Notes: generated by a model from the sequence alone, not told the origin. A stretch of 63,449 nucleotides of DNA from Halomonas sp. (GCF_020832045.1 NZ_JAFIFK010000041.1:1-63449), one strand, 5' to 3'. Positions 43,696 through 53,420 are shown, numbered from the stretch's first letter. Numbers and translations: made by a program.

Positions 43696-44316
43696 ATGAG
43701 CAACGAGTTCGAGACCCAGAACGCCGGCGGCCTGGTGCCGATGGTAGTAGAGCAGAGCGCACGCGGTGAGCGCGCCTATGATATCTACTCCAGGCTGCTG
43801 AAGGAGCGTGTGATCTTTCTGGTGGGGCCGGTGGAAGATCATATGGCCAACCTGATCGTGGCGCAGCTGCTGTTTCTTGAATCCGAGAACCCGGACAAGG
43901 ACATCCATCTCTACATCAACTCGCCCGGTGGGGCGGTGACTGCCGGGATGTCCATTTACGATACCATGCAGTTCATCAAGCCCGACGTCTCGACCGTGTG
44001 TATCGGTCAGGCGGCCAGCATGGGTGCGCTACTGCTTGCTGGCGGCGCGGCCGGCAAGCGTTATTCACTGCCGCACTCGCGAATGATGATCCACCAACCG
44101 CTGGGCGGCTACCAGGGTCAGGCGGCCGATATCGAGATTCACACCCGCGAGATTCTGGGCATCCGGGACAAGCTCAATCGTATCCTTGCCCATCATACCG
44201 GCCAGGATATGGAGACGATTGCTCGGGATACCGATCGTGACAACTTCATGAGCGGCACTCAGGCAGCGGAATACGGTCTCATAGATGCCGTACTGGATAA
44301 GCGGCCCACATCCTGA
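43696..44316 (+). CDS. clpP: ATP-dependent Clp protease proteolytic subunit
   Basis: A 206-residue serine peptidase that assembles into a tetradecameric barrel with ClpX. The catalytic triad is visible: Ser108 in [11 protein letters not shown], His133 in MMIHQPLGG, and Asp182 in the [10 protein letters not shown] segment. The N-terminus has the typical short propeptide ahead of LVPMVVEQ. I use the ATG at 43696 with AAGGA upstream; an ATG at 43654 would overlap the hairpin region. Confidence 0.96.
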   Translation: MSNEFETQNAGGLVPMVVEQSARGERAYDIYSRLLKERVIFLVGPVEDHMANLIVAQLLFLESENPDKDIHLYINSPGGAVTAGMSIYDTMQFIKPDVSTVCIGQAASMGALLLAGGAAGKRYSLPHSRMMIHQPLGGYQGQAADIEIHTREILGIRDKLNRILAHHTGQDMETIARDTDRDNFMSGTQAAEYGLIDAVLDKRPTS

Positions 44317-44353
44317 TAGCGTGAATTCAGACACGCATCATATACGTGATTAG

Positions 44354-44374
44354 CGGCGGCCGACCTGGCCGCCG
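44354..44374 (+). other. Intercistronic hairpin between clpP and clpX
   Basis: CGGCGGCC and GGCCGCCG form a perfect 8-bp GC stem with a 5-base loop, about 20 bp before the clpX start. No T run follows. It may modulate the clpP:clpX expression ratio. Confidence 0.5.
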
Positions 44375-44393
44375 AAGTGACAGAGGTACGCGA

Positions 44394-45671
44394 ATGGCCG
44401 ACGGCAAAGGCAAGGACGAAGGCGGCAAGCTGCTTTACTGCTCCTTCTGTGGCAAGAATCAGAATGAGGTACGCAAGCTGATTGCAGGCCCGTCCGTCTA
44501 TATCTGCGACGAGTGTGTCGACCTGTGCAACGACATCATTCGCGAGGAAGTTCTCGATGCCGATGCCGAGAGCGATGAAGAGCGTCTGCCCGTTCCCCGC
44601 GAAATTCGTCGCACCCTGGATGAGTACGTCATCGGACAGGATCGCGCCAAGACGGTGCTTTCCGTGGCCGTTTACAATCATTACAAGCGCCTGCGTGCAG
44701 GCCTGAAGGGCGACGACGTCGAACTCGGCAAGTCGAACATCCTGCTTATCGGTCCCACCGGCAGCGGCAAGACCCTGCTGGCCGAGACCATGGCAAGACT
44801 GCTCAACGTTCCCTTCACCATTGCCGATGCGACCACGCTCACCGAAGCGGGCTACGTCGGTGAGGACGTTGAGAACATCATTCAAAAACTGCTGCAGAAG
44901 TGCGACTACGATGTGGAAAAGGCCCAGCGCGGCATCGTCTACATCGACGAGATCGACAAGATCTCGCGCAAGTCGGACAACCCTTCGATCACTCGAGACG
45001 TGTCGGGTGAAGGGGTGCAGCAGGCCCTGCTGAAGCTGATCGAGGGAACCACGGCATCCGTGCCTCCCCAGGGCGGGCGCAAGCATCCGCAGCAGGAGTT
45101 TCTGCAGGTGGACACCGGCAACATCCTGTTCATCGTGGGTGGTGCCTTCGCCGGTCTCGACAAGGTCATTCGTGATCGCGCCGAGAAGGGCGGTATCGGC
45201 TTCAGTGCCGTGGTGAAGAGCAAGGATGAAACCAAAGGGGTGGGCGATCTGCTCGCTGAGGTCGAGCCGGAGGATCTGGTCAAGTTCGGCCTGATTCCCG
45301 AGTTCGTCGGGCGCCTGCCGGTCATCGCCACCCTGACCGAGCTCAACGAGGAGGCATTGATTCAAATCCTCACCGAGCCCAAGAACTCGCTGGTCAAGCA
45401 GTATGCCCGCCTGTTCGACATGGAGGGCGTTGAACTCGAGTTCCGGGAGGACGCGCTGCGTGCAGTGGCGGTCAAGGCCATGACGCGCAAGACAGGCGCA
45501 CGTGGGCTGCGCTCCATCCTGGAGTCGGTGCTGCTCGACACCATGTACGAAATTCCTTCCATGGAGGGGGTGTCCAAGGTTGTCATCGACGCCACCGTCA
45601 TTGCCGGCGACAGCGAGCCGCTGCTGATCTATTCGCAGCAGGATCAGAGGGTCGACGGTACCGATGGCTGA
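44394..45671 (+). CDS. clpX: ATP-dependent Clp protease ATP-binding subunit ClpX
   Basis: An AAA+ unfoldase of 425 residues. The N-terminal zinc-binding domain has [15 protein letters not shown] and CDECVDLC. Walker A is GPTGSGKT, Walker B is [11 protein letters not shown], and the C-terminal domain follows. The ATG at 44394 follows GAGGT. It pairs with ClpP upstream, the usual order. A hairpin after the stop suggests a transcript end before lon. Confidence 0.97.
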   Translation: MADGKGKDEGGKLLYCSFCGKNQNEVRKLIAGPSVYICDECVDLCNDIIREEVLDADAESDEERLPVPREIRRTLDEYVIGQDRAKTVLSVAVYNHYKRLRAGLKGDDVELGKSNILLIGPTGSGKTLLAETMARLLNVPFTIADATTLTEAGYVGEDVENIIQKLLQKCDYDVEKAQRGIVYIDEIDKISRKSDNPSITRDVSGEGVQQALLKLIEGTTASVPPQGGRKHPQQEFLQVDTGNILFIVGGAFAGLDKVIRDRAEKGGIGFSAVVKSKDETKGVGDLLAEVEPEDLVKFGLIPEFVGRLPVIATLTELNEEALIQILTEPKNSLVKQYARLFDMEGVELEFREDALRAVAVKAMTRKTGARGLRSILESVLLDTMYEIPSMEGVSKVVIDATVIAGDSEPLLIYSQQDQRVDGTDG

Positions 45672-45706
45672 GGCCGAACGGCAGATGCCGTTTTGCCCAT
45701 GACGAA

Positions 45707-45733
45707 AAGGGGTCGCTCGGGCGGCCCCTTTGC
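45707..45733 (+). terminator. Terminator between clpX and lon
   Basis: AAGGGGTCGC pairs with GCGGCCCCTT (one G-U pair) around a TCGG tetraloop. The trailing T run is short and interrupted (TGCTT), so termination may be partial. Confidence 0.55.
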
Positions 45734-45818
45734 TTGTCGGCGCTGCCGCCCCTTGTAATCTGGGCGCCTAGCCCCAACTCCCCCTGTATTCACCGATTTC
45801 CGTTGAGGACCGTCTGCG

Positions 45819-48224
45819 ATGCAGCAGAACGCCGTTCAGACTCTGAGTCTGCCCCTCCTGCCACTGCGCGATGTGGTCGTCTACCCGCAGATGGTGATCC
45901 CCCTTTTCGTCGGGCGCGAGAAGTCGATTCAGGCGCTCGATGCCGCGATGGCTACCGACAAGCGAGTACTGCTGGTAGCGCAACGTGAGGCCGGACAGGA
46001 TGACCCCGGCACCGATGATCTGTTCACCATCGGTACCGTTGCCGAAATCATGCAACTGCTCAAGCTGCCCGACGGCACCGTCAAGGTGCTGATTGAAGGC
46101 GTCTCGCGAGCCAATCTGCGTGAAGTGCATCACGCCGACCAGGGACACAGCATGGCGGAAGCGGTGCTGCGTGACAGTGAGCCCTTGTCCGAGCGCGAGC
46201 AGGAAGCGCTGGTCAGAGTGCTGCTCAATCAATTCGAGCAGTATGTGAAGCTGTCCAAGAAGGTGCCCAACGAGGTGCTCAACTCGCTGTCCGGGATCGA
46301 GGATCCCAGCCGGCTGGTTGACACCGTCTGCGCACACCTTTCTCTCAAGATTCAGGACAAGCAGCAGCTCCTGGAAATGGATCGCGTGCGCGATCGTATC
46401 GAGCACTTGATGGCGCTGATCGAGTCCGAGATCGATCTGTTGCAGGTGGAAAAGCGCATACGCTCCCGGGTCAAGGACCAGATGGAGAAGTCGCAGCGCG
46501 AGTACTATCTCAACGAGCAGATGAAGGCCATACAGAAGGAGATGGGCGAGCTCGAGAACGTGCCCAACGAGGCCGAGAAGTACGAAATGGCCATCGAAGA
46601 GTCGGGCATGCCCAAAGAGGCTCGCGACAAGGCGCTGCAGGAGCTGGGCAAACTCAAGATGATGTCGCCGAGCTCCGCCGAAGCCACCGTGGTGCGCTCC
46701 TACCTCGACTGGATGGTGGGGGTGCCGTGGAAGAAGCGTACCCGGGTCAAGCATGACTTGCTGCACGCCCACAAGGTGCTGGACGAGGATCACTACGGTC
46801 TCGATGAGGTCAAGGAGCGCATCCTCGAGTACCTCGCCGTGCAAAAGCGCGTCAAGAAGCTCAAGGGCCCCGTGCTGTGTCTGGTCGGCCCGCCCGGCGT
46901 CGGCAAGACATCGCTGGGCCAGTCGATCGCCCGTGCCACCAACCGCAAGTACGTGCGTCTGGCCCTGGGTGGCGTTCGCGACGAGTCGGAAATTCGTGGC
47001 CACCGTCGTACGTATATCGGCTCGCTGCCGGGTAAGCTGATCCAGCGTATGAGCAAAGCTGGGGTCAAGAACCCGCTGTTCCTGCTCGACGAGGTCGACA
47101 AGATTGGAATGGACCACCGAGGCGATCCTGCCTCGGCACTTCTGGAGGTGCTCGACCCGGAGCAGAACGACAAGTTCAACGACCATTACCTGGAGCTGGA
47201 CTACGATCTTTCGGAGGTGATGTTCATCTGTACCGCCAATTCGATGAACATCCCCGGTCCTCTGCTCGATCGTATGGAGGTCATCCGTCTGCCGGGCTAC
47301 ACCGAAGACGAGAAACTTGCCATCGCCCGTCGCTACCTGGTACCCAAGCAGCTCGAGGCCACCGGCTTCAAGGATGAGGAGCTGAGCTTCTCCGATGAGT
47401 CTCTGCTGGAGCTGATTCGTTACTACACCCGTGAGGCGGGTGTGCGCGAGCTGGAGCGTCAGATTGCCAAGGTGTGTCGCAAGGTACTGCGCAAGCGCCT
47501 CGAGGACGAGGGCAAGGGCGCTCAAGCGCCGGTATTGCTTGCGGCTAGCGAGATCGAGACCTACGCCGGCGTGCGCCGCTACAGCTACGGCCTGGCCGAC
47601 AAGGAGGACCAGATCGGCCGTGTGACCGGGCTCGCCTGGACCTCGGTGGGCGGCGAGCTGCTCAACATCGAGTCGGTGGTCACTCCTGGGAAGGGGCGAA
47701 TCAACAAGACCGGCTCGCTGGGCGATGTCATGAAGGAATCCGTCAGTGCGGCACACACGGTGGTGCGTGCGCGTGCCGAGGCGCTGGGTATCGATCCCGA
47801 GCGCTTCGAGAAAGAGGACCTGCACATCCACGTACCGGAAGGTGCGACGCCCAAGGATGGCCCCAGTGCCGGCATCGCCATGGTGACTGCCATGGTGTCT
47901 GCCTATACCGGCCGACCGATACGCTGTGATCTGGCCATGACCGGCGAGGTGAACCTGCGCGGCGAGGTGATGCCTATCGGCGGGCTGAAGGAGAAATTGC
48001 TGGCGGCACGGCGCGGTGGTATAAAGATTGTGCTTATTCCGGAAGAGAACCGCCGCGACCTCAAAGAGGTTCCGGATAACATCAAGGACGCGCTGGACAT
48101 CCGGCCTGTCCGATGGATTGATGAGGTACTGGCGTCGGCGTTGTCGAAAAATACCGACACCAGCGGTGAAGAATCCCGAACGGAAGATTCGGCCTCTTCT
48201 TCAACGATGATCAGTACACATTAA
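45819..48224 (+). CDS. lon: ATP-dependent protease Lon
   Basis: An 801-residue Lon protease. The N-terminal LON substrate domain (LPLLPLRDVVVYPQMV) is followed by an AAA+ module with Walker A GPPGVGKTSLG and Walker B LFLLDEVDKIG. The C-terminal peptidase has the catalytic Ser in PKDGPSAGIAM and Lys in GGLKEKLLAARRGG. It degrades misfolded and regulatory proteins in the cytoplasm. The large antisense open frame across it is a codon-bias shadow. Confidence 0.97.
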   Translation: MQQNAVQTLSLPLLPLRDVVVYPQMVIPLFVGREKSIQALDAAMATDKRVLLVAQREAGQDDPGTDDLFTIGTVAEIMQLLKLPDGTVKVLIEGVSRANLREVHHADQGHSMAEAVLRDSEPLSEREQEALVRVLLNQFEQYVKLSKKVPNEVLNSLSGIEDPSRLVDTVCAHLSLKIQDKQQLLEMDRVRDRIEHLMALIESEIDLLQVEKRIRSRVKDQMEKSQREYYLNEQMKAIQKEMGELENVPNEAEKYEMAIEESGMPKEARDKALQELGKLKMMSPSSAEATVVRSYLDWMVGVPWKKRTRVKHDLLHAHKVLDEDHYGLDEVKERILEYLAVQKRVKKLKGPVLCLVGPPGVGKTSLGQSIARATNRKYVRLALGGVRDESEIRGHRRTYIGSLPGKLIQRMSKAGVKNPLFLLDEVDKIGMDHRGDPASALLEVLDPEQNDKFNDHYLELDYDLSEVMFICTANSMNIPGPLLDRMEVIRLPGYTEDEKLAIARRYLVPKQLEATGFKDEELSFSDESLLELIRYYTREAGVRELERQIAKVCRKVLRKRLEDEGKGAQAPVLLAASEIETYAGVRRYSYGLADKEDQIGRVTGLAWTSVGGELLNIESVVTPGKGRINKTGSLGDVMKESVSAAHTVVRARAEALGIDPERFEKEDLHIHVPEGATPKDGPSAGIAMVTAMVSAYTGRPIRCDLAMTGEVNLRGEVMPIGGLKEKLLAARRGGIKIVLIPEENRRDLKEVPDNIKDALDIRPVRWIDEVLASALSKNTDTSGEESRTEDSASSSTMISTH

Positions 48225-48288
48225 TGATAATTACCGTGTCATGCAGGGGAGAAAACCTCGGTATGACGCGGTTCGGCGCCTGAGTTGC

Positions 48289-48318
48289 TTGACACCTCTT
48301 TTACTGCATTGCTATAAA
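48289..48318 (+). promoter_or_regulatory. Sigma-70 promoter of hupB
   Basis: A perfect TTGACA (48289-48294) and TATAAA (48313-48318) with 18-bp spacing, about 80 bp upstream of the hupB start. Strong promoters are usual for HU. Confidence 0.85.
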
Positions 48319-48400
48319 CTGCCAGCCATGCTGTGATCGTGTTGCCCGGCGCAAGGCATGCCGATTAGAGCCATTTACTGAAACCGTCAAGGGGTGAAGT

Positions 48401-48673
48401 GTGAACAAATCCGAGCTGATCGAAGCTATCGCCGCGTCTGCCGATATTCCCAAGGCCGCTGCGTCTCGTGCACTGGATGCCATGGTCGATACCGTTACCG
48501 AGAGCCTCAAGAAAGGTGACACCGTTTCACTCGTCGGTTTTGGTACTTTCTCGGTGAAGGAGCGCGCCGCTCGTACCGGTCGTAATCCGCAGACAGGCCA
48601 GCCGATCCAGATCAGCGCAGCCAAGGTGCCGACCTTCAAGGCTGGCAAGGCGCTCAAAGACTCCGTCAACTGA
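48401..48673 (+). CDS. hupB: DNA-binding protein HU-beta
   Basis: A 90-residue nucleoid protein. It begins [11 protein letters not shown] and has [21 protein letters not shown], the DNA-clasping arm with its conserved Pro, and ends [11 protein letters not shown]. It uses a GTG start after AAGGGG. A consensus promoter lies upstream and a strong terminator downstream, so it is mainly monocistronic. Confidence 0.96.
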   Translation: MNKSELIEAIAASADIPKAAASRALDAMVDTVTESLKKGDTVSLVGFGTFSVKERAARTGRNPQTGQPIQISAAKVPTFKAGKALKDSVN

Positions 48674-48736
48674 GTCAACGGATCGTTTGCGCCGCCAGCT
48701 CGTTAACGGGCGAATCGGTGACGGCAGCAAACCATC

Positions 48737-48769
48737 AGGCGCATCGCTTCGGCGGTGCGCCTTCTTTTT
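48737..48769 (+). terminator. Rho-independent terminator of hupB
   Basis: An 11-bp stem (AGGCGCATCGC with GCGGTGCGCCT) around a TTCG tetraloop, followed by TCTTTTTG. Confidence 0.92.
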
Positions 48770-48896
48770 GGTAGCAACTTCCAGGCACGCTATCTGCCAT
48801 CGGCGGTACGCTAGTCCGTTGACCCATGGCCGACGGGGCCTGGCCGCCGTATAATGTGGCGCCACCGCCAGCCAACAATCAGTAACCGAGGCCTGC

Positions 48897-50714
48897 ATGC
48901 TGCAAAGTATTCGTGACCGCTCCAGAAGTTGGGGCGCCAAGATCATCATCGGTGCCGTGGTCGTTACCATGGCGCTGTTCGGTGTCGAATCCCTGGTGGG
49001 TCTGTTCGGTGGCGGTGGCGATGAGGTCGCCAAGGTCAACGGCCAGAGCATTACCCGTCAGGAGTTGGAGATGGAGGTACAACGTGCCATCCGCTCCGGC
49101 CAGGTGCCACCCGAGCAGGAGCGGGCACTGCGTGGTCAGGTGCTTGATGAGATGATCGGCGAGCGCTTGATGCTTGCTTTCGCTGAGGAGGGTGGGTTGC
49201 ATCTCTCCGAAGAGCAGCTCGACCAGGTCATCGTGACCCTGCCGGAATTCCAGGATCAGAACGGCCGCTTCGATTCCGACCTGTTTCGCAATCGCCTCGC
49301 CAGTGCAGGCTTTACGCCTACTTCGTTCCGCGCGGCTCTTCGGGTCGATCTCAAGCGTCAGCAGCTGCAGCAGGGCTTGGCCGTAAGTGATTTCGTGCTT
49401 GCGGGAGAGCGTGAAACCCTCGCTGCTCTGCAGGGCCAGGTGCGTAGCTTTCGCTACCATGCTCTGACAGCCGGCGACCTCGAGGCGCCAGTGACGGTCA
49501 GTGAGGAGGAACTGCTGGCTTACTATGAGGAGCATCAGGCCAACTATCAGCGCCCGGAGCAGGTCCGGCTCGAGTATGTGATTGTCGACCGGCAGGACAT
49601 GGCCGAGCGTGTCGATGTGAGCGAGGAGGCGCTGCGTCAGGCGTGGCAGGAGCGTGGACGAGATGCTGATCGGCGTGTCTCGCATATCATGGTCACCCAC
49701 AACGGTGAGCGCAGCCGTGAAGAAGCCGCGGAAAGGCTGGAAAGCGTCCGCGCTCGCCTGGCCGAAGGCGAAGCGTTTGAAGCGCTGGCCCTGGAATTCT
49801 CCGAGGATCCCGCTTCCGCCGAGCAGGGCGGTGATCTCGGCGTGATCAGTCGCGGTTTCTTCGGTGACGAATTCGACGATGCAACGTTCGCGCTGGCACC
49901 AGGTCAAGTGTCCGGCGTGGTCGAAACCAGCAATGGGCTGCATCTGGTCAAGGTCACGGAGCTCGACCAGCCCTCCTTCGAAGAGATGCGCGACGAGCTG
50001 TCTCGCGAATTGGCGCTCGACCAGGTCACCGGCGATTTCAACCGCCGTGTACAGGCGCTCATCGACGAGAGCTTTGCCGCCGATGACTTGATCAGCGTCG
50101 CCGCTAGTCTCGATCTCGAGCTGCGTGAGAGCGATTGGGTGTCTCGCGACGGTGGCTCCGGCGTGCTTTCCGAGCCCGGCGTGATGAGTGAGGCATTTAG
50201 CGAGGACGTGCTGGTCGAGGGCTTCAACAGTGAAGTCATCGAGCTCGATACCGATCGTCGCATGGTGCTGAGGGTCGCAGAGCATCGTGAAGCCACCGTT
50301 CTGCCGCTCGAAGAGGTGCGCGAGCCCGTGGCGGCCTCCGTGACTCGTATCAAGGAGCGCGAGGCGTTGCTCGACGTGGCTCGTCAGCAGGTCGAGCGCT
50401 TGCGTCAAGGGGAAGATCTCGAGTTCGACTGGCAGCAGGTCGAGCAGGCCTCCCGGCAGCAGGATAATGTGCCGCGTGCCGTACTCCAGGCGGCTTTCCG
50501 GCTACCTCATCCTGACCAGGACCAGGGTACCGTCTTCGGCCATACCTCGGACGGTGAGAGAGTCGTCCTGATCGCTCTGGACAGCGTCGAGCGTGGCGAA
50601 GCGGATGAGCAGACCGAGGCCTTCGTCGCGCGCATGGCAGAGCAGTTGCGTGCCCAGGCGGCAGTCCAGGCGCTACGCAGCCATCTGCGTGAGACGGCGG
50701 ATATATCCCGCTGA
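48897..50714 (+). CDS. ppiD: Periplasmic folding chaperone PpiD (SurA_N / parvulin-type)
   Basis: A 605-residue inner-membrane-anchored chaperone. The N-terminus is cytoplasmic then one TM helix (IIIGAVVVTMALFGVESLVG, ~15-35); a SurA-like helical domain follows, then the parvulin-fold domain (SHIMVTHNGERSREEA, GGDLGVISRG). It binds proteins emerging from SecYEG. The position after hupB is conserved in gammaproteobacteria. A TATAAT hexamer at 48850-48855 may be its -10, without a good -35. GAGG precedes the ATG. Confidence 0.93.
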   Translation: MLQSIRDRSRSWGAKIIIGAVVVTMALFGVESLVGLFGGGGDEVAKVNGQSITRQELEMEVQRAIRSGQVPPEQERALRGQVLDEMIGERLMLAFAEEGGLHLSEEQLDQVIVTLPEFQDQNGRFDSDLFRNRLASAGFTPTSFRAALRVDLKRQQLQQGLAVSDFVLAGERETLAALQGQVRSFRYHALTAGDLEAPVTVSEEELLAYYEEHQANYQRPEQVRLEYVIVDRQDMAERVDVSEEALRQAWQERGRDADRRVSHIMVTHNGERSREEAAERLESVRARLAEGEAFEALALEFSEDPASAEQGGDLGVISRGFFGDEFDDATFALAPGQVSGVVETSNGLHLVKVTELDQPSFEEMRDELSRELALDQVTGDFNRRVQALIDESFAADDLISVAASLDLELRESDWVSRDGGSGVLSEPGVMSEAFSEDVLVEGFNSEVIELDTDRRMVLRVAEHREATVLPLEEVREPVAASVTRIKEREALLDVARQQVERLRQGEDLEFDWQQVEQASRQQDNVPRAVLQAAFRLPHPDQDQGTVFGHTSDGERVVLIALDSVERGEADEQTEAFVARMAEQLRAQAAVQALRSHLRETADISR

Positions 50715-50740
50715 TGGTGGCGGTTTGAACCGCTAGCATG

Positions 50741-50775
50741 ACGAAAGAAAGGGGGCGCCGCCCCCTTTCTTTCGT
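50741..50775. terminator. Strong palindromic terminator after ppiD
   Basis: A perfect 16-bp stem (50741-50756 with 50760-50775) around a 3-base loop. The A/G-rich left arm and C/T-rich right arm make the hairpin potentially active on both strands. It separates ppiD from the COG0523 gene. Confidence 0.9.
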
Positions 50776-50843
50776 GTATTAGTTATACCGTTATCTCGAG
50801 TTTCATTTTCCTGTCCGCAGCTGCTACCAGGGGAGGTGCGTTA

Positions 50844-50858
50844 TGTTACTCTATAACG
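50844..50858. promoter_or_regulatory. Zur-like operator upstream of the COG0523 GTPase
   Basis: TGTTACTCTATAACG matches the gammaproteobacterial Zur core (TGTTATANTATAACA) at most positions. A wider exact inverted repeat, TGCGTTAT (50837-50844) with ATAACGCA (50853-50860), frames it. It overlaps a TATAAC -10-like hexamer 24 bp before the start. Confidence 0.65.
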
Positions 50859-50880
50859 CAATTGTCCTTCTGGAGCACAC

Positions 50881-51918
50881 ATGCGTTCGACACCTCTCGA
50901 ATCGATACCCGTTCACCTGTTCACCGGTTTTCTGGGCAGCGGCAAGTCCACGCTGATTCGTCGTCTCATCGATCAGAAGCCTCAGGACGAGCGCTGGGCG
51001 GTACTGATCAATGAATTCGGCCAGATCGGCATCGACCAAACCATGTTCGACTCCCGTGACGACGTCATCGTTAAGGGACTGCCTGGCGGTTGTCTATGCT
51101 GTCAGTTGGCTTTCGTGTTACAGGCCACTCTGGTCAATCTGCTGCGCCTCCATCGTCCGGATCGAGTGCTTATCGAACCTTCAGGGCTAGGGCATCCGGC
51201 GGGGCTGCTCGATGTGTTGCGCAGCGAAGCCTTTGCCGGCGTGCTCGAGGTTCACGATATCGTGGCGCTGTTGGACCCATCCCGCCTCGACGATCCCCGT
51301 GTGCGTGAGCACGAAACCTTTAACGATCAGTTGGCCATGGCCGATGCGGTAGTGTTGACGATGATCGACCGGGTGGGGCCGGAGCAAGTCGCCGCCGCCG
51401 AGACATTTGCTCGAGGCTTGTGGCCGGCCAAGAAATGGGTGGCGCAAGCGCCTCATGGCGAGCTGGATGTGGGTATGCTGCTGGCGAGCGGCTGTCACCG
51501 CCCTGTGAGAGAGATAGCGACGAGTGAAGGACATGCAGCACTACGCGAGGCTGGCTCCCAGGTATTGGTGCTGGATGATTTCGCTCAGCTCGAGCCGGCG
51601 CCCGGAAGTCCGCTGGAAGCAAGTGGGCGGGCGTTGGGCTATGTCACTCAGGGATGGCGCTGGAACGCTGAAGACGTCTTCGATCTCGACCGCCTTACCC
51701 AGGTGTTGCATGGCCTCCCGACCGACTTGCGCGTGAAGGGGGTCTGGCACACCCACGCAGGCTGGAAACTCTATAACCGGGGTGATGGTGCGGTGAGCCT
51801 TGTCACCTCTGCATGGCGCAGGGACTCACGCCTGGAACTGATAGGTGAGCCGGAGAAGATGCCACCAGCGCAAGAGCTGCTTGCAGCGCTTCAGGCGTGT
51901 CGTCTGACGGAGGCATGA
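50881..51918 (+). CDS. COG0523 (CobW/G3E) metal-chaperone GTPase, probably zinc-responsive
   Basis: A 345-residue G3E GTPase. Walker A is GFLGSGKST, the metal-binding CxCC motif is GGCLCCQ, and Walker B follows at LIEPSGLGHP. The C-terminal CobW_C domain contains GVWHTHAGWKLYN. COG0523 proteins under Zur act as zinc metallochaperones during zinc starvation, while others serve B12 or nitrile hydratase. The Zur-like box points to the zinc role. The neighbouring lpxH is convergent and unrelated. Confidence 0.85.
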   Translation: MRSTPLESIPVHLFTGFLGSGKSTLIRRLIDQKPQDERWAVLINEFGQIGIDQTMFDSRDDVIVKGLPGGCLCCQLAFVLQATLVNLLRLHRPDRVLIEPSGLGHPAGLLDVLRSEAFAGVLEVHDIVALLDPSRLDDPRVREHETFNDQLAMADAVVLTMIDRVGPEQVAAAETFARGLWPAKKWVAQAPHGELDVGMLLASGCHRPVREIATSEGHAALREAGSQVLVLDDFAQLEPAPGSPLEASGRALGYVTQGWRWNAEDVFDLDRLTQVLHGLPTDLRVKGVWHTHAGWKLYNRGDGAVSLVTSAWRRDSRLELIGEPEKMPPAQELLAALQACRLTEA

Positions 51919-51959
51919 GAATGCTGCGTTGAAGCTCTGTTGTCGATGTAGTCTGACCG

Positions 51960-52724
51960 TCAGAGGGCGACTTCACGCAGCGTCGGATTCCCATTGGGGC
52001 CGATCTCTACTTCCCAACCCTGACCGGGCTGCCAATCCCCCAGTACGATGCGCCTGGCAGGACGCAGGTCGTCCAGCTCGAGCTCGTGCACGGCGGGGCG
52101 GTGGGTATGGCCATGAATCAGTGTCGTTACGCCGTGGTCGCGCATGGTGTCGATCACTTCCTGGGGCGTGACGTCCATGATGTCCTCGGCCTTGTTGGAT
52201 GTCGCTTCACCCGATTGCTGACGCAATGCGGCCGCCAGCTGAAGCCGGTCGGCAAGCGGCATGGCCAGGACCTGCTCCTGCCAGGCCGGGTTGCGAGCCT
52301 GTTGGCGAAATGCCATGTAAGCCTCGTCACGGGTACACAGGCTGTCGCCATGCATGAGCAGCACGGGTTCGTCGGCAAAGCGCAGTACGGCCGGGTCGGT
52401 AACCAACTTGGCGCCGGCGGCTGCGGCAAAGCGATGTCCAAGCAGGAAATCGCGATTGCCATGCATCAGATAGATCTGCGTGCCGTCGTCGGCCAGGCGG
52501 TGCAGTGCCGCGGTCACCCGCAAGGCTAGCGCGGCGTTACCGCTGGGGTCCTGGTCGGCGTGGTCGAGCAGGTCGTCGCCGATCCAGGCCTCGAAGAAGT
52601 CGCCCAGGATGTAGAGAGCGTCCACACCACGTGCCCGGCTGTCGAGCCAACCGAGAAAGCCCTCGGTAACCTCGGGGGCCTCGGGGTGCAGATGCAGGTC
52701 GGAGATCAGCAGGGTGGTGCTCAT
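51960..52724 (-). CDS. lpxH: UDP-2,3-diacylglucosamine diphosphatase
   Basis: LpxH cleaves UDP-2,3-diacylglucosamine to lipid X in lipid A synthesis. It is a 254-residue calcineurin-like phosphoesterase with metal motifs SDLHLHP, YILGDFFEAWIGDD, LMHGNRDFLLG, LMHGDSLCT and HGHTHRP. It is a peripheral inner-membrane enzyme. The gene follows ppiB on the same strand, as is common in gammaproteobacteria. Confidence 0.95.
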   Translation of the reverse strand: MSTTLLISDLHLHPEAPEVTEGFLGWLDSRARGVDALYILGDFFEAWIGDDLLDHADQDPSGNAALALRVTAALHRLADDGTQIYLMHGNRDFLLGHRFAAAAGAKLVTDPAVLRFADEPVLLMHGDSLCTRDEAYMAFRQQARNPAWQEQVLAMPLADRLQLAAALRQQSGEATSNKAEDIMDVTPQEVIDTMRDHGVTTLIHGHTHRPAVHELELDDLRPARRIVLGDWQPGQGWEVEIGPNGNPTLREVAL

Positions 52725-52789
52725 GGCGATGTCTCGTGGTTGGCTGGCTGCCTAGGTAGCGTGGGAAGCCGGGTCGAGTCATGGCTCGG

Positions 52790-52814
52790 CTCAGGCCAGC
52801 CTCCCTGGCCTGAG
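52790..52814 (-). other. Hairpin between ppiB and lpxH
   Basis: CTCAGGCCAG and CTGGCCTGAG form a 10-bp stem with a 5-base loop and no T run. It lies in the ppiB-lpxH gap and may be a processing or stabilising hairpin. Confidence 0.4.
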
Positions 52815-52849
52815 CATTGGCCTGACCGTCCGTGGGCGCACGGGAGACC

Positions 52850-53359
52850 TCAGCTATCGCTGGCCTCGTCCTTGAGATAGGCGCGCTTGATCATCACGTC
52901 CTCGGCCGGCACGTCGGCGTGCATGCCGCGACGTGTGGTATCCACGGCGGTGATGCGTTCGACCACGTCCATTCCCTCGACCACTTCACCGAACACGCAG
53001 TAGCCCCAGCCCTGCAGCGACTTGCCGCTATGATTGAGGAAGTCGTTGTCGGCCACGTTGATGAAGAACTGGGCAGTGGCGGAGTGCGGGTCCTGGGTCC
53101 TGGCCATGGCCAGCGTTCCGGTCAGGTTCTTCAGGCCGTTGTCGGCTTCGTTCTCGATCGGATCGCGGGTCGGCTTCTGGTTGAAGTCCTGGTCGAAGCC
53201 ACCGCCCTGAATCATGAAGCCGGGGATGACGCGGTGGAAGAGGGTGCCGTCGTAGTGGCCGTCGCGCACGTACTGCTCGAAGTTGGCCGCGGACTTGGGC
53301 GCCTGGTCGTGGTTCAAAGCAATGGCGATGTCGCCGAAGCTGGTCTCGAGGATGATCAT
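52850..53359 (-). CDS. ppiB: Peptidyl-prolyl cis-trans isomerase B (cyclophilin type)
   Basis: A 169-residue cytoplasmic cyclophilin without a signal peptide. It has [33 protein letters not shown] (catalytic Arg), the segment ending [15 protein letters not shown] and [15 protein letters not shown]. It diverges from glnS, a conserved arrangement. GGAAAA-type upstream sequence precedes the ATG. Confidence 0.95.
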   Translation of the reverse strand: MIILETSFGDIAIALNHDQAPKSAANFEQYVRDGHYDGTLFHRVIPGFMIQGGGFDQDFNQKPTRDPIENEADNGLKNLTGTLAMARTQDPHSATAQFFINVADNDFLNHSGKSLQGWGYCVFGEVVEGMDVVERITAVDTTRRGMHADVPAEDVMIKRAYLKDEASDS

Positions 53360-53414
53360 CGAAGTTTTCCTGTACGAAAGGAGTGCGCCTTGGCGCCGTG
53401 CATGGGCGTGGCGT

Positions 53415-53420
53415 TATAAT
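53415..53420 (+). promoter_or_regulatory. -10 element of the glnS-cysS promoter
   Basis: A perfect TATAAT lies 95 bp before the glnS start; a TTGGCG at 53390-53395 is a poor -35 with 19-bp spacing. Confidence 0.45.

Noticed and set aside
45768..47831. 687-codon open frame antisense to lon
   Set aside because: It lies wholly opposite the conserved lon gene, has no recognisable domain and is the expected shadow of high-GC codon bias.
48819..48855. TTGACC and TATAAT before ppiD as a full promoter
   Set aside because: The hexamers are 25 bp apart, too far for sigma-70; only the TATAAT might be real.
48879..50408. 509-codon open frame antisense to ppiD
   Set aside because: Opposite a conserved gene, no domain, no ribosome binding site that stands out.
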